This document shows, piece by piece, positions 26,268 through 37,153 of a stretch of 64,000 bases of DNA. Source of the stretch: an uncultured Prevotellaceae bacterium (GTDB lineage: Bacteria; Bacteroidota; Bacteroidia; Bacteroidales; Muribaculaceae); assembly GCA_900317325.1 (NCBI GenBank), contig ONGE01000015.1, positions 1 through 64,000 on the forward strand. The letters run 5' to 3'. The notes beneath the pieces are model-generated. The model made no database searches. It worked only from the letters and a program-made list of their open reading frames with translations, and was not told the DNA's origin. Positions within the stretch are counted from its first letter, which is position 1; each line of letters opens with the position of its first letter. The position numbers and the translations under genes are program-made.

Positions 26268-27785
26268 ATGGCAAAGATTCGCAACTTCATGCTCGTGTGC
26301 TTGTGCGCACTGTTGACGGTTCCGGCATTGCATGCCGACCACCTGATGATTATCGCTGTTAATGACACCCACAGCCAGATTGACCCTGCCAGCGACGGCA
26401 AGGGCGGCGTGGCCCGCCGGCGTGCCATCTACGACCAGCTCCGCGCCACCAATCCCAACACTGTGCTCATCCACGCCGGCGATGCCGTTCAGGGCACGCT
26501 GTTCTTCTCGCTCTATCGCGGCGAGGTGGAATATGCGCTGATGGACACTCTGGGCTATGACGCGATCATCCTGGGCAACCATGAATTTGACAACGGCATG
26601 GAGGAACTTGCCGCCCATTACAAGAATGTCGATGCCACGAAAATCAGTGCCAACTACGACTTCAGCGCCACTCCGCTCAACGGTCTGTTCCAGCCCTACT
26701 GGATCAAAGCCGTGGGCGACAAGCGCGTGGCATTCTTCGGCATCAACGTGAACCCCGAGGGACTGATAGCCGACATGAACTGCAAGGGTCTGCGCTACCG
26801 CAATGCCCCTGACGTGGCCGATGCCACTGCCCGCTACCTCAAGGAGGTGCAGGGTGTTGACTATGCCGTCATGGTGTCACACATCGGTTACAGCAGCTAT
26901 GAACCCACCGAGCCCAACGACACGCTCATCATCGGCCAGAGTCATTACATCGACATGGTCATCAGTTCTCACTCCCACACCACCATCAAGCCCGGCGGAG
27001 GCATGGACCGTCACCGCAATGCCGACGGCAAACTGATTCCCATCGGCCAGAACGGCAAGAGCGGCAAGTTTGTGGCCACCTACGACCTGGATCTGGAGAC
27101 CGGCGACATCGTGTATGATCACATTCCGGTCGATGCAAGCTGGGACGATGAAGCCAGCCGCTATACGGCCATGAACACTTGGCTCGACCAGTACCGCCAT
27201 GGTGTGGACAGCATCATGAACAACCCCGTCGCCACCAGTGCCCGCTTCATGAAGAACTCGAGCGATGCGGCTCAGAACTGGGTGAGCGATGCCGCTATGG
27301 AAATCATCAAGGAACTGTCAGGCATCAAGGACATCGATTGTGCCATCATGAACAAGGGCGGCATCCGCACCGATATGCCCAAGGGCACCGTGACCGAGGG
27401 CGTCATCGGGTCAATGTTCCCGTTCGACAACCGTTTCGTCGTGCTGGAAATGCCCGGCACCGAGCTGATCGAGAGCATCAAGCTGATGTGCGGTCGCGGC
27501 GGTGATGCCGTCAGCAAGGAACTCAAGGCGACCTACAACGACAAGGGCGAACTCGTGAAAGCCACTCTCAAGGGCAAGAAAATCGACCCCAACAAGACCT
27601 ATATCGTGGCAACAATCGACTATCTGGCCAACGGCGGCGACTACATGACCCCCATGACCAGGTGCAAACGCCTGTTCGTCGATACCCAGAAGTATGGCAA
27701 CCACATTCTCACCTACGTCAAGAGACTTGAGGCTGCCGGCAAGAAGATCGATGCCAAGGACGACGTGAGAATCAAGAAGAATTAG
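26268..27785 (+). CDS. Secreted 5'-nucleotidase / UshA-type metallophosphatase
   Basis: A 505-residue protein with signal peptide MAKIRNFMLVCLCALLTVPALHA. The metallophosphatase domain shows NDTHSQ (32-37), GDAVQGT, GNHEFDNG (Asn104, His105) and SHSHTT. The C-terminal 5'-nucleotidase substrate domain contains NKGGIR, GSMFPFDNRFVVLEM and YIVATIDYLANGGD. It hydrolyses nucleotides or related phosphoesters in the periplasm. In several Bacteroides the two domains are encoded separately; here they are fused. The start at 26268 is taken because the promoter -7 element overlaps the longer frame. It is 54 bases upstream of the NagZ fusion, likely co-transcribed. Confidence 0.88.
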   Translation: MAKIRNFMLVCLCALLTVPALHADHLMIIAVNDTHSQIDPASDGKGGVARRRAIYDQLRATNPNTVLIHAGDAVQGTLFFSLYRGEVEYALMDTLGYDAIILGNHEFDNGMEELAAHYKNVDATKISANYDFSATPLNGLFQPYWIKAVGDKRVAFFGINVNPEGLIADMNCKGLRYRNAPDVADATARYLKEVQGVDYAVMVSHIGYSSYEPTEPNDTLIIGQSHYIDMVISSHSHTTIKPGGGMDRHRNADGKLIPIGQNGKSGKFVATYDLDLETGDIVYDHIPVDASWDDEASRYTAMNTWLDQYRHGVDSIMNNPVATSARFMKNSSDAAQNWVSDAAMEIIKELSGIKDIDCAIMNKGGIRTDMPKGTVTEGVIGSMFPFDNRFVVLEMPGTELIESIKLMCGRGGDAVSKELKATYNDKGELVKATLKGKKIDPNKTYIVATIDYLANGGDYMTPMTRCKRLFVDTQKYGNHILTYVKRLEAAGKKIDAKDDVRIKKN

Positions 27786-27839
27786 ACGTTAGTCCTGAGG
27801 GAATCTTTGGGAAGCAGAAACTAAAAAACACTTGATATA

Positions 27840-30800
27840 ATGACCAAATTCAATCGTATTTTGCTGACTGCGGTGGCTGTCGTGCTCGCTTTGAGTTCGA
27901 TGGCTCGAGAATCAGCCAAACTGCCCAACATGTTCAACAGGGTGGATCAGGTGGCGATGAACCAGTGGGTGGACAGCGTGTTCAACAGCCTGTCGCCCGA
28001 AGGCCGCATCGGCCAGCTCATCGTGGCTGGTGTGACGCCCTCGAGCAACGACGCCGCCCGCGACCTGGTGAAACGTCTTGTCTCCCAGAATCTGGTGGGC
28101 GGCCTCATCTATGAGAACAGCACCATGGCAGCTCAAGCCGAGATCACCAACCTGGCTCAATCGCTGGCTGCCGTGCCCCTGATGATCACCATCGACGGCG
28201 AGTGGGGACTGGGCATGCGCCTCAAGGAAGTGCCCAATTTCCCCCGCAACCTCATCCTTGGAGCCATTGATGACGACATGCTCCTGTATGAGTACGGTCG
28301 CGAGGTGGCTCGCCAGTGCCGCCGCATGGGCATCCAGGTGAATTTTGCCCCAGTGCTCGATGTGAACGACAACCCGCTTAACCCCGTGATCGGCACCCGC
28401 TCCTTCGGCGAGAGCCCCGAGCTGGTGGCACGTCATGCCATCGCCTTTGCCCGCGGACTGGAGGACGGCGGTGTGATGGCTGTGGGCAAGCATTTCCCTG
28501 GCCACGGCAATTCGAGCGAGGATTCTCACAAGACATTGCCCGTCATCAACAAGTCGCTGCAAGAGATCAACACCTGTGAGCTGGTGCCTTTCCGCCGCTT
28601 CATCGATGCCGGCTTGAGCGGTATCCTCACGGCTCACCTGCTGGTGCCGGCCATCGACAACGCTAACGCTCCCACAAGTTTATCGTCGGGGTGCGTCAAC
28701 GATGTGTTGCGTGACCAACTCGACTTCAACGGACTCATCTTCACCGATGCCCTAAACATGAAGGGTGCCACCCAGTTGCTCAAGGGCTCGGCCTGTGTCA
28801 ATGCCCTGCTGGCCGGCAACGATGTCTTGCTCATGCCCGAAAACATCGGCGACGAGATTGTCGCCATCAAAGCTGCCGTCAGCAACGGCACCCTGAGCCA
28901 GAGCGTCATTGACGAGCGCTGCAAGAAAATCCTGCGCTACAAATATGCCCTCAACCTCACCGGCAAGCAACACGTCAACACGGCCAACCTGTTGAACGAG
29001 GTCAACTCGCAACGGGCCGAGGTGCTGAAGCGCCAACTCATCGCCGGCTCCATCACCGTGATCAAGAACAACGACAATGTGCTGCCCATCCACAACCTGC
29101 AAAGCCGCCACATCGCCGTGGCGACTATCGGCAACGAGAAAGGGACAACGTCAAAGTTCACCCGTCGCTGTGCCGACTATGCCCAGATCAAGCGCTTTGA
29201 CCTTGACAAGGCTGGCAACGCCGCAGCGCTTGCCGAACTGCTGCACGACGGCCATTTCAACACCATCATTGTCGAGGTGGGCGATAACAGCGAGGAGTCT
29301 CGTGCCGCCCTCAATACCGTAGTCAAGAAATGCAAGAACCTGATTGTGGTGTTGACCTGCAAACCCTATGACATCAAGAATTACGGCACCGCCATCACCA
29401 ACAAGCATGTGAAGGCCGTAGTGCTCACCTACGAAAACTCGACCCTGGCCGAGGACTATGCCGCTCAGACCATCTTCGGCGGCAACAGTGCCGGCGGTAA
29501 CCTTCCCATCTCGTTGGCCTTTGAGGGCAAGAAGACCCGTTATCAAGCAGGCGACGGCATCCACTACGATGCCAACCGTCTGGGCTATTCCATTCCTGCC
29601 GAAGTGGGACTGGACAACCGCCTGACCGCTCAAATCGACTCGGTGTGCCGTCTGGGTGTTCAGCAGCACGCGTTCCCCGGCTGCCAAGTGATTGTGGCAC
29701 GCCACGGCAAGGTGGTCTATAAAGGCTCCTTCGGCGCCATCGACTACAACAACCCCGTCAAGGTGGATGACAACACCTTGTTCGGACTTGCGTCGGTATC
29801 CAAGGCCACGGGCACCATCAGCGGTGTGATGAAGGCCTTTGACGACGGCAAGTTCCGCCTCGACGACAAGGCAAGCCAATACATTCCAGGCCTGCGCGAC
29901 GGCGACAAGGAGGACATCACCTTCCGTGACCTGCTCTACCACGAGACCGGCATGCCCGCATCGCTCAACATGTGGTACATGATGATGGACGACAAGAGTT
30001 ACACCGGTGAGCTCATCGCCGGTGCCGAGGACGCCACCCACACCATCAAGATCATGAACGGCGCGTGGGGCCACAAGGACGCCAAGATGCGCACCGACAT
30101 CCTGTCGCCCGTCAAGACCGACAAGTTCAACATCGCCATCGCCGACGGCCTGTGGGGCGGACGCGTGACCTATGACTCGATCATGAACCGCATGTACCAC
30201 GCCAAGTTGGGCAAGAAGAAATACCTGTACAGCTGCTGCAACTTCTCGTTGCTGGCCGATGCCGTGCAGCGCATGACCCACTCGCCGCTCAACTACTATG
30301 TGAACAACTACATCTTTGCCCCGCTGGGTGCCTATCACACGATGTACCGCCCGCTGAGCAAGTTCTCGCGAGACGAGATCGCCTATACCGAGAAAGACAC
30401 CTACCTCAGGCGTCAGCACATCCATGGCTATGTCCACGATGAGTTGGCAGCTTTCTCGGGCGGCGTTCAGGGCAATGCGGGTCTGTTCAGCAACGCCAAC
30501 GACCTGGCCAAGCTCTTCCAGATGTGGCTGAACGGAGGCACCTACGGCGGTGTGCGCCTGCTCAAGGCCTCGACCGTCGAGACGTTCACGACCCAGAAGA
30601 GCCCCAACAGCCACCGTGGCCTAGGCTTTGACAAGCCTGTCATTGGCGACCCCGATGCCAGCAACACCTGTGCCGAGGCAACCCCCGAGACCTTCGGTCA
30701 CACCGGTTTCACGGGCACATGCTTCTGGGTGGATCCCAAGAACGACATGTTCTACATCTTCTTGAGCAATCGCGTTTGTCCCACGAGGAACAACCCGAAC

Positions 30801-30863
30801 TTCGGACGCATCAGCGCCCGCAGCCACATCCAGTCCCTGATTTACAAGGCGATCAGAGATTAA
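27840..30863 (+). CDS. NagZ-type GH3 beta-N-acetylglucosaminidase fused to a beta-lactamase-fold domain
   Basis: A 1007-residue secreted fusion. A signal peptide (MTKFNRILLTAVAVVLALSSMA) is followed by a GH3 NagZ domain (about 40-380) with the family motif KHFPGHGNSSEDSH (217-230; His222 and Asp228 positions) and the predicted nucleophile Asp303 in FTDALNM. A linker/GH3 C-domain (about 385-580) leads to a class C beta-lactamase/esterase-type domain with SVSK (Ser652, Lys655) and HTG (954-956). The usual YxN is YSC (797-799). NagZ removes GlcNAc from muropeptides; the serine domain may act on peptides or esters of the same substrate. This two-domain layout is known in Bacteroidetes, usually annotated serine hydrolase or beta-N-acetylglucosaminidase. 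Confidence 0.85.
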   Translation: MTKFNRILLTAVAVVLALSSMARESAKLPNMFNRVDQVAMNQWVDSVFNSLSPEGRIGQLIVAGVTPSSNDAARDLVKRLVSQNLVGGLIYENSTMAAQAEITNLAQSLAAVPLMITIDGEWGLGMRLKEVPNFPRNLILGAIDDDMLLYEYGREVARQCRRMGIQVNFAPVLDVNDNPLNPVIGTRSFGESPELVARHAIAFARGLEDGGVMAVGKHFPGHGNSSEDSHKTLPVINKSLQEINTCELVPFRRFIDAGLSGILTAHLLVPAIDNANAPTSLSSGCVNDVLRDQLDFNGLIFTDALNMKGATQLLKGSACVNALLAGNDVLLMPENIGDEIVAIKAAVSNGTLSQSVIDERCKKILRYKYALNLTGKQHVNTANLLNEVNSQRAEVLKRQLIAGSITVIKNNDNVLPIHNLQSRHIAVATIGNEKGTTSKFTRRCADYAQIKRFDLDKAGNAAALAELLHDGHFNTIIVEVGDNSEESRAALNTVVKKCKNLIVVLTCKPYDIKNYGTAITNKHVKAVVLTYENSTLAEDYAAQTIFGGNSAGGNLPISLAFEGKKTRYQAGDGIHYDANRLGYSIPAEVGLDNRLTAQIDSVCRLGVQQHAFPGCQVIVARHGKVVYKGSFGAIDYNNPVKVDDNTLFGLASVSKATGTISGVMKAFDDGKFRLDDKASQYIPGLRDGDKEDITFRDLLYHETGMPASLNMWYMMMDDKSYTGELIAGAEDATHTIKIMNGAWGHKDAKMRTDILSPVKTDKFNIAIADGLWGGRVTYDSIMNRMYHAKLGKKKYLYSCCNFSLLADAVQRMTHSPLNYYVNNYIFAPLGAYHTMYRPLSKFSRDEIAYTEKDTYLRRQHIHGYVHDELAAFSGGVQGNAGLFSNANDLAKLFQMWLNGGTYGGVRLLKASTVETFTTQKSPNSHRGLGFDKPVIGDPDASNTCAEATPETFGHTGFTGTCFWVDPKNDMFYIFLSNRVCPTRNNPNFGRISARSHIQSLIYKAIRD

Positions 30864-30903
30864 TGACAAGTGAGATTTTTATTTATAGAGAGAATAGTTA
30901 GAT

Positions 30904-31905
30904 ATGAAAAAGTTTTCAATTTTACTTACGGCTTTGTTGCTGCTTGCATCATGCAGCAAGGGCTACAAGGTAACCGTCACCTTCCCTGACGACAGCGCCA
31001 ACGGCGAAACCGCCTTCCTGACCGACTATGACACGGGCGACACCATCGCCACGGCCACTGTCGAGAATAATGCCTGCACCTTTGAGGGCAAGACCGAGAA
31101 GGGCTTCTTCGCACGCCTGTATGCGGGCGGCAACCCTTACGGCTTTATCGTCGAGCCCGGCGAGGTCAAACTTGACATTGCCGCCGGTACGGCCATCAGT
31201 CCGCTCAATGACAAGATGGCAGCCTGGAGCAAGGAGATGCAAGCCATCGCCGATGACACTACCCTTACCGAAGCCGAGAACGACGCCCGCTATGCCGAGG
31301 GATTACTCAAGTTCTATCAAGAGAACAAGGACAACGCCATTGGTCCCTGGGCCTTCTGCAACTATCTGATGTATAAAGATCTTCAGGAGGCCGACATTGA
31401 TGCGCTGCTCAAGGATGCCCCCATCGAATATGCTCAGCTGAAGCGTGTCGAGAAAGCCAAGAACGCTGCCCGCCAGCTCATTGCCACTGCCGAGGGCCAG
31501 AAGTTCACCGACTTTGAGGTGAAGGCCGAGGACGGCGCCGTGCAGAAACTGTCGGACTATGTGGGCAAGGGCAAAGTCACTCTCGTGGACTTCTGGGCCA
31601 GCTGGTGCCCTCCCTGCCGTGCCGAAATCCCCAAGTTGCAAGCCCTCAAGGCCAAATACGGTGACAAGTTTGACGTGCTGGGCGTCGCCGTGTGGGACAA
31701 TCCCGACGACACCCGTAAAGCGATGACCGAGCTCAATATCACCTGGCCCGTCATCATCGGCACCCAGAAACTCACCGAGCCCACCGACCTCTACGGCATC
31801 AAGGGCATTCCCCACATCATCATCTTCGGCCCCGACGGCACCATCCTGTCGCGCGGCCTGACCGGCGACGACCTTGCCAACAAGATTGCCGAGGTGGTGA
31901 AATAA
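30904..31905 (+). CDS. Lipoprotein thiol-disulfide oxidoreductase, TlpA/DUF4369 type
   Basis: A 333-residue lipoprotein: signal with lipobox LLASC (Cys17), N-terminal DUF4369-like beta domain (about 20-110), a helical middle, and a C-terminal thioredoxin fold. The active site is WASWCPPCRAEIP with Cys235 and Cys238; the cis-Pro loop is GIKGIPHIIIF. Such proteins keep extracytoplasmic thiols reduced, or act in cytochrome maturation or stress defence. It lies 40 bases after the NagZ fusion and may be the last gene of that unit; an inverted repeat at 31941-31976 could end it. Confidence 0.88.
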   Translation: MKKFSILLTALLLLASCSKGYKVTVTFPDDSANGETAFLTDYDTGDTIATATVENNACTFEGKTEKGFFARLYAGGNPYGFIVEPGEVKLDIAAGTAISPLNDKMAAWSKEMQAIADDTTLTEAENDARYAEGLLKFYQENKDNAIGPWAFCNYLMYKDLQEADIDALLKDAPIEYAQLKRVEKAKNAARQLIATAEGQKFTDFEVKAEDGAVQKLSDYVGKGKVTLVDFWASWCPPCRAEIPKLQALKAKYGDKFDVLGVAVWDNPDDTRKAMTELNITWPVIIGTQKLTEPTDLYGIKGIPHIIIFGPDGTILSRGLTGDDLANKIAEVVK

Positions 31906-31940
31906 CACGATCACAGCCTGAGGCTGATCGCCTCACAAGG

Positions 31941-31980
31941 CAAGCGGCTGAGTTCTATCGGGAATTCAGCCGCTTGTTGC
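31941..31980 (+). terminator. Probable terminator after the TlpA gene
   Basis: An 11-bp stem CAAGCGGCTGA/TCAGCCGCTTG with a 14-base loop; the tail TTGC is only weakly T-rich. Confidence 0.6.
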
Positions 31981-32163
31981 ATGATGAAGTCCGGCAAGGA
32001 CGAGTCACATTCAATGCCTGAATGCCGCTGGAATTCAATTAAAAATGTAATGAAAAGCACTGCTTTTCCTTACAAAATGCCACATATTATAAAAACGGGT
32101 GAACTTGTTAATAAAAAATGCGTTTTTTAACAAGGATTATGCTAAAAATTGGGGTAAAATCAT

Positions 32164-32171
32164 TACCTTTG
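32164..32171 (+). promoter_or_regulatory. -7 element of ppdK
   Basis: TACCTTTG followed by GCACC; no convincing -33 at normal spacing. Confidence 0.6.
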
Positions 32172-32232
32172 CACCGCATAATGAGAAATTCATAAATATT
32201 ACCTAAATATTCAAACAGAAAAAGTTAAGTAA

Positions 32233-34950
<2,718 letters not shown>

Positions 34951-34974
34951 GCTAACTCAGCAGACATAATTTGC

Positions 34975-35010
34975 AAAGGGACCTGTACTACAACTTGGGC
35001 AGGTCCCTTT
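34975..35010 (+). terminator. Terminator of ppdK
   Basis: AAAGGGACCTG and CAGGTCCCTTT form a perfect 11-bp stem. Confidence 0.85.
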
Positions 35011-35117
35011 CTGGTACCCGCATGAGGATTCCTGTCAATTATTCGGCAAAAACGTCGCATAATGTGCGCCGTTAAGCAACGGAGAACACTTCTGTAAATC
35101 CCAATTCAGCAAATATT

Positions 35118-35471
35118 ATGAACATAGAAGATTATCGCGAGTATTGCCTGTCGCTGGGCACTGACGTAGAAGAGAAATTTCCTTTCACGGCATTCAAGTA
35201 TGCCTGTGGTGTATTGGTATTTTATGTTCATGGCCACATGTTTTCGTTCTTTGATTGTGATAACTTCAGTGTCATCACGCTCAAGTGCCAGCCAGAGCGC
35301 ATCGAAGACTTAAAAGCACAGTATGATTGTATCGGGAATCCGTACAACGAATCGCCCAAACATTGGATTGGCATCAATCCAGCGACTGCTCCCAATGCCC
35401 TGTTACAGGAACTGACACGGAACTCTTATGAGATAGTAAAGGCGAAGTATCAGAAAGTGAAGAAGAGATAA
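35118..35471 (+). CDS. MmcQ/YjbR family protein
   Basis: A 117-residue protein with the CyaY-like fold family signature: MNIEDYREYCLSLG at the N-terminus, EKFPF, then GNPYNESPKHWIGI and a C-terminal ELTRNSYEIVKAKY helix. YjbR proteins are small cytoplasmic proteins reported to bind DNA; a cellular role is not settled. Single gene followed by a strong terminator. Confidence 0.85.
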   Translation: MNIEDYREYCLSLGTDVEEKFPFTAFKYACGVLVFYVHGHMFSFFDCDNFSVITLKCQPERIEDLKAQYDCIGNPYNESPKHWIGINPATAPNALLQELTRNSYEIVKAKYQKVKKR

Positions 35472-35495
35472 CACGAACACATTAGACTATAATGG

Positions 35496-35535
35496 AGCGG
35501 TTGCATCCCGTCAATAAGGATGCAACCGCTTGTCA
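35496..35535 (+). terminator. Terminator of the yjbR-like gene
   Basis: AGCGGTTGCATCC and GGATGCAACCGCT form a perfect 13-bp stem followed by TGTCATT. Confidence 0.8.
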
Positions 35536-35624
35536 TTACAGCAAGGACGGCACATCGAGCCGAATGTGAGAGAGCGACATCAGCATTTTTTTCAGCAAAA
35601 CAACGCTTGAAATGAAAAAAGCAT

Positions 35625-35632
35625 TATCTTTG
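35625..35632 (+). promoter_or_regulatory. -7 element upstream of the 124-residue protein
   Basis: TATCTTTG, 33 bases before the start codon at 35666. Confidence 0.55.
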
Positions 35633-35665
35633 CAGTTTGTATACGAACCACATTACTGAAACATA

Positions 35666-36040
35666 ATGGACAACAATCTCAAAAAGATACTCGACGACGA
35701 CACCAACGGTTTGCTGACCTATGAGTACATCGCCAACAATATGGGCAACATCGATGATGACATGCCTGCGCTGGTCGACAATATGATACTTAAGGACCGC
35801 ACCGGTCAGTTTGTAGTGAGCACAGCGCGCTATCTCAACGCCATCGACCGCGAGAAGTATGCCTCAAGCATCGACCTGCTGGTAAAGGCAGCGATTGCCA
35901 AGGACCGCGACCACGTCTATCTGGCCTACCTGGCCTCATCGTTGTGGGGCGCCGACTACAAGGAGCACGCTGCTGAACTGAGCGCCAACGACGACAACTT
36001 CCGCCGCATCTACAAGCGCCTCTATCCCGTGGGCATCTAA
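35666..36040 (+). CDS. Conserved-looking protein of unknown function
   Basis: A 124-residue soluble, acidic protein with no signal peptide or membrane helix. It is predicted mostly helical (YEYIANNMGNIDDDMPALVDNM..., ASSIDLLVKAAIAK, VYLAYLASSLWG). I do not recognise a domain. Codon use matches its neighbours, it has its own -7 element, and it lies 60 bases upstream of the cyclophilin gene, so it is probably a real gene and may share its transcript. Confidence 0.75.
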   Translation: MDNNLKKILDDDTNGLLTYEYIANNMGNIDDDMPALVDNMILKDRTGQFVVSTARYLNAIDREKYASSIDLLVKAAIAKDRDHVYLAYLASSLWGADYKEHAAELSANDDNFRRIYKRLYPVGI

Positions 36041-36100
36041 TCAACGACGTTAATGACCTTAGAGTTTTAAGGCCAATTATCAGACAACAGACATTAATCA

Positions 36101-36964
36101 ATGAAGAGAGTTTTATTTTTATCTATCGTGATGGCGGCATTCGCGCTCATGGCCTGCTCGGCTAACGGAACAGGCGATGCAGCCAACAGTCCGGCCGCCG
36201 GCAAGACTACCGACAAGAAAATGACACAAGTAGAACTGGAAACGACCTACGGCAACATTATCGTAGGGCTCTACAATGAGACACCCCTGCACCGCGACAA
36301 CTTCATCAAGCTGGTGAAATCGGGCTATTACGACGGTGTGCTGTTTCACCGCGTGATCAAGGACTTCATGATCCAGACCGGTGATGGTTCCTCCAAGAAC
36401 GCAGGCCCTGACACCATGCTTGGAGAGGGCGACCCCGGCTACACCATCGAGGCCGAGTTTGTGTATCCCAAGTATTTCCACAAGCGCGGAGCTCTGGCTG
36501 CAGCCCGCACGGGCGACCAAGTGAACCCCGAGCGCCGCAGCAGCGGTAGCCAGTTCTATATCGTGACCGGCAAGATCTATGGCAGCGATGAACTCAAGAT
36601 GATGACCCAGCGACTCGCCGACGTGCAGAAGCAGGACATCTTCCGCCGCCTCGTGAATGAGAACCAGGCCAAGATCCAGCAGATGCAGCAAAACCAAGAC
36701 AATGCCGGCCTGCAAGCCTTGCAGAATGAGCTCATCCAGCAGACCGAGGCCGAGGCCGCTGCGCACCCCTTCAAGTTGACCGATGAGCAGATCAACGCCT
36801 ATACCAGCGTGGGTGGCACGCCGCATCTCGACGGCCAGTACACGGTATTCGGCGAGGTCATCAAGGGCATGGACGTGGTGGACAAGATCCAAAATGTCAC
36901 GACAGGTCGCATGGACCGTCCCACTGTCGATGTCAAGATTATCAAGGCAACAGTCCTGGAATAA
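36101..36964 (+). CDS. Lipoprotein peptidyl-prolyl cis-trans isomerase, cyclophilin type
   Basis: A 287-residue envelope protein with lipobox ALMAC (Cys19). The cyclophilin domain starts near residue 44 (QVELETTYGNIIVGLYNETP) and has FHRVIKDFMIQTGD, SGSQFYIVTGK and GQYTVFGEVIKGMDVVD. Between the QFYIV strand and the final GEV region there is a helical insertion of about 70 residues, rich in Gln and Glu (KIQQMQQNQDNAGLQALQNE). The active-site Arg (FHR) is present. It probably folds exported proteins. A strong terminator follows. Confidence 0.9.
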   Translation: MKRVLFLSIVMAAFALMACSANGTGDAANSPAAGKTTDKKMTQVELETTYGNIIVGLYNETPLHRDNFIKLVKSGYYDGVLFHRVIKDFMIQTGDGSSKNAGPDTMLGEGDPGYTIEAEFVYPKYFHKRGALAAARTGDQVNPERRSSGSQFYIVTGKIYGSDELKMMTQRLADVQKQDIFRRLVNENQAKIQQMQQNQDNAGLQALQNELIQQTEAEAAAHPFKLTDEQINAYTSVGGTPHLDGQYTVFGEVIKGMDVVDKIQNVTTGRMDRPTVDVKIIKATVLE

Positions 36965-36983
36965 CAACCTACCACAATTATAC

Positions 36984-37028
36984 TATAGGGCTTATAAGGC
37001 ATAATGGTCTTATAAGCCCTATATTTTT
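36984..37028 (+). terminator. Terminator of the cyclophilin gene
   Basis: TATAGGGCTTATAAG and CTTATAAGCCCTATA form a perfect stem followed by TTTTTC. Confidence 0.9.
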
Positions 37029-37065
37029 CAGAAAAAACACGTCAATTTGAAAAAAAACGGAAAAA

Positions 37066-37099
37066 TACCTTTGCAGTTGCGAAAAAATGAGTAAATTTG
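37066..37099 (+). promoter_or_regulatory. Two overlapping -7 elements before the DUF349 gene
   Basis: TACCTTTG (37066-37073) and TAAATTTG (37092-37099). The TTTG of the first sits 18 bases before the second and could act as its -33; an upstream TTTG at 37046-37049 is 16 bases before the first. Confidence 0.55.
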
Positions 37100-37153
37100 G
37101 GGTTTAGAATTTAACAACCAGAGTCATTTGGCACTTTTATAAAATCAATTATT

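Larger units (their letters stand above)
31906..32232 (+). other. Intergenic region before ppdK
   Basis: No gene is seen in these 327 bases. It holds a hairpin (31941-31976; CAAGCGGCTGA against TCAGCCGCTTG), a smaller GATCA...TGATC dyad just before it, an AT-rich stretch, and the ppdK -7 element TACCTTTG at 32164-32171, giving a leader of about 57 bases. Confidence 0.6.
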
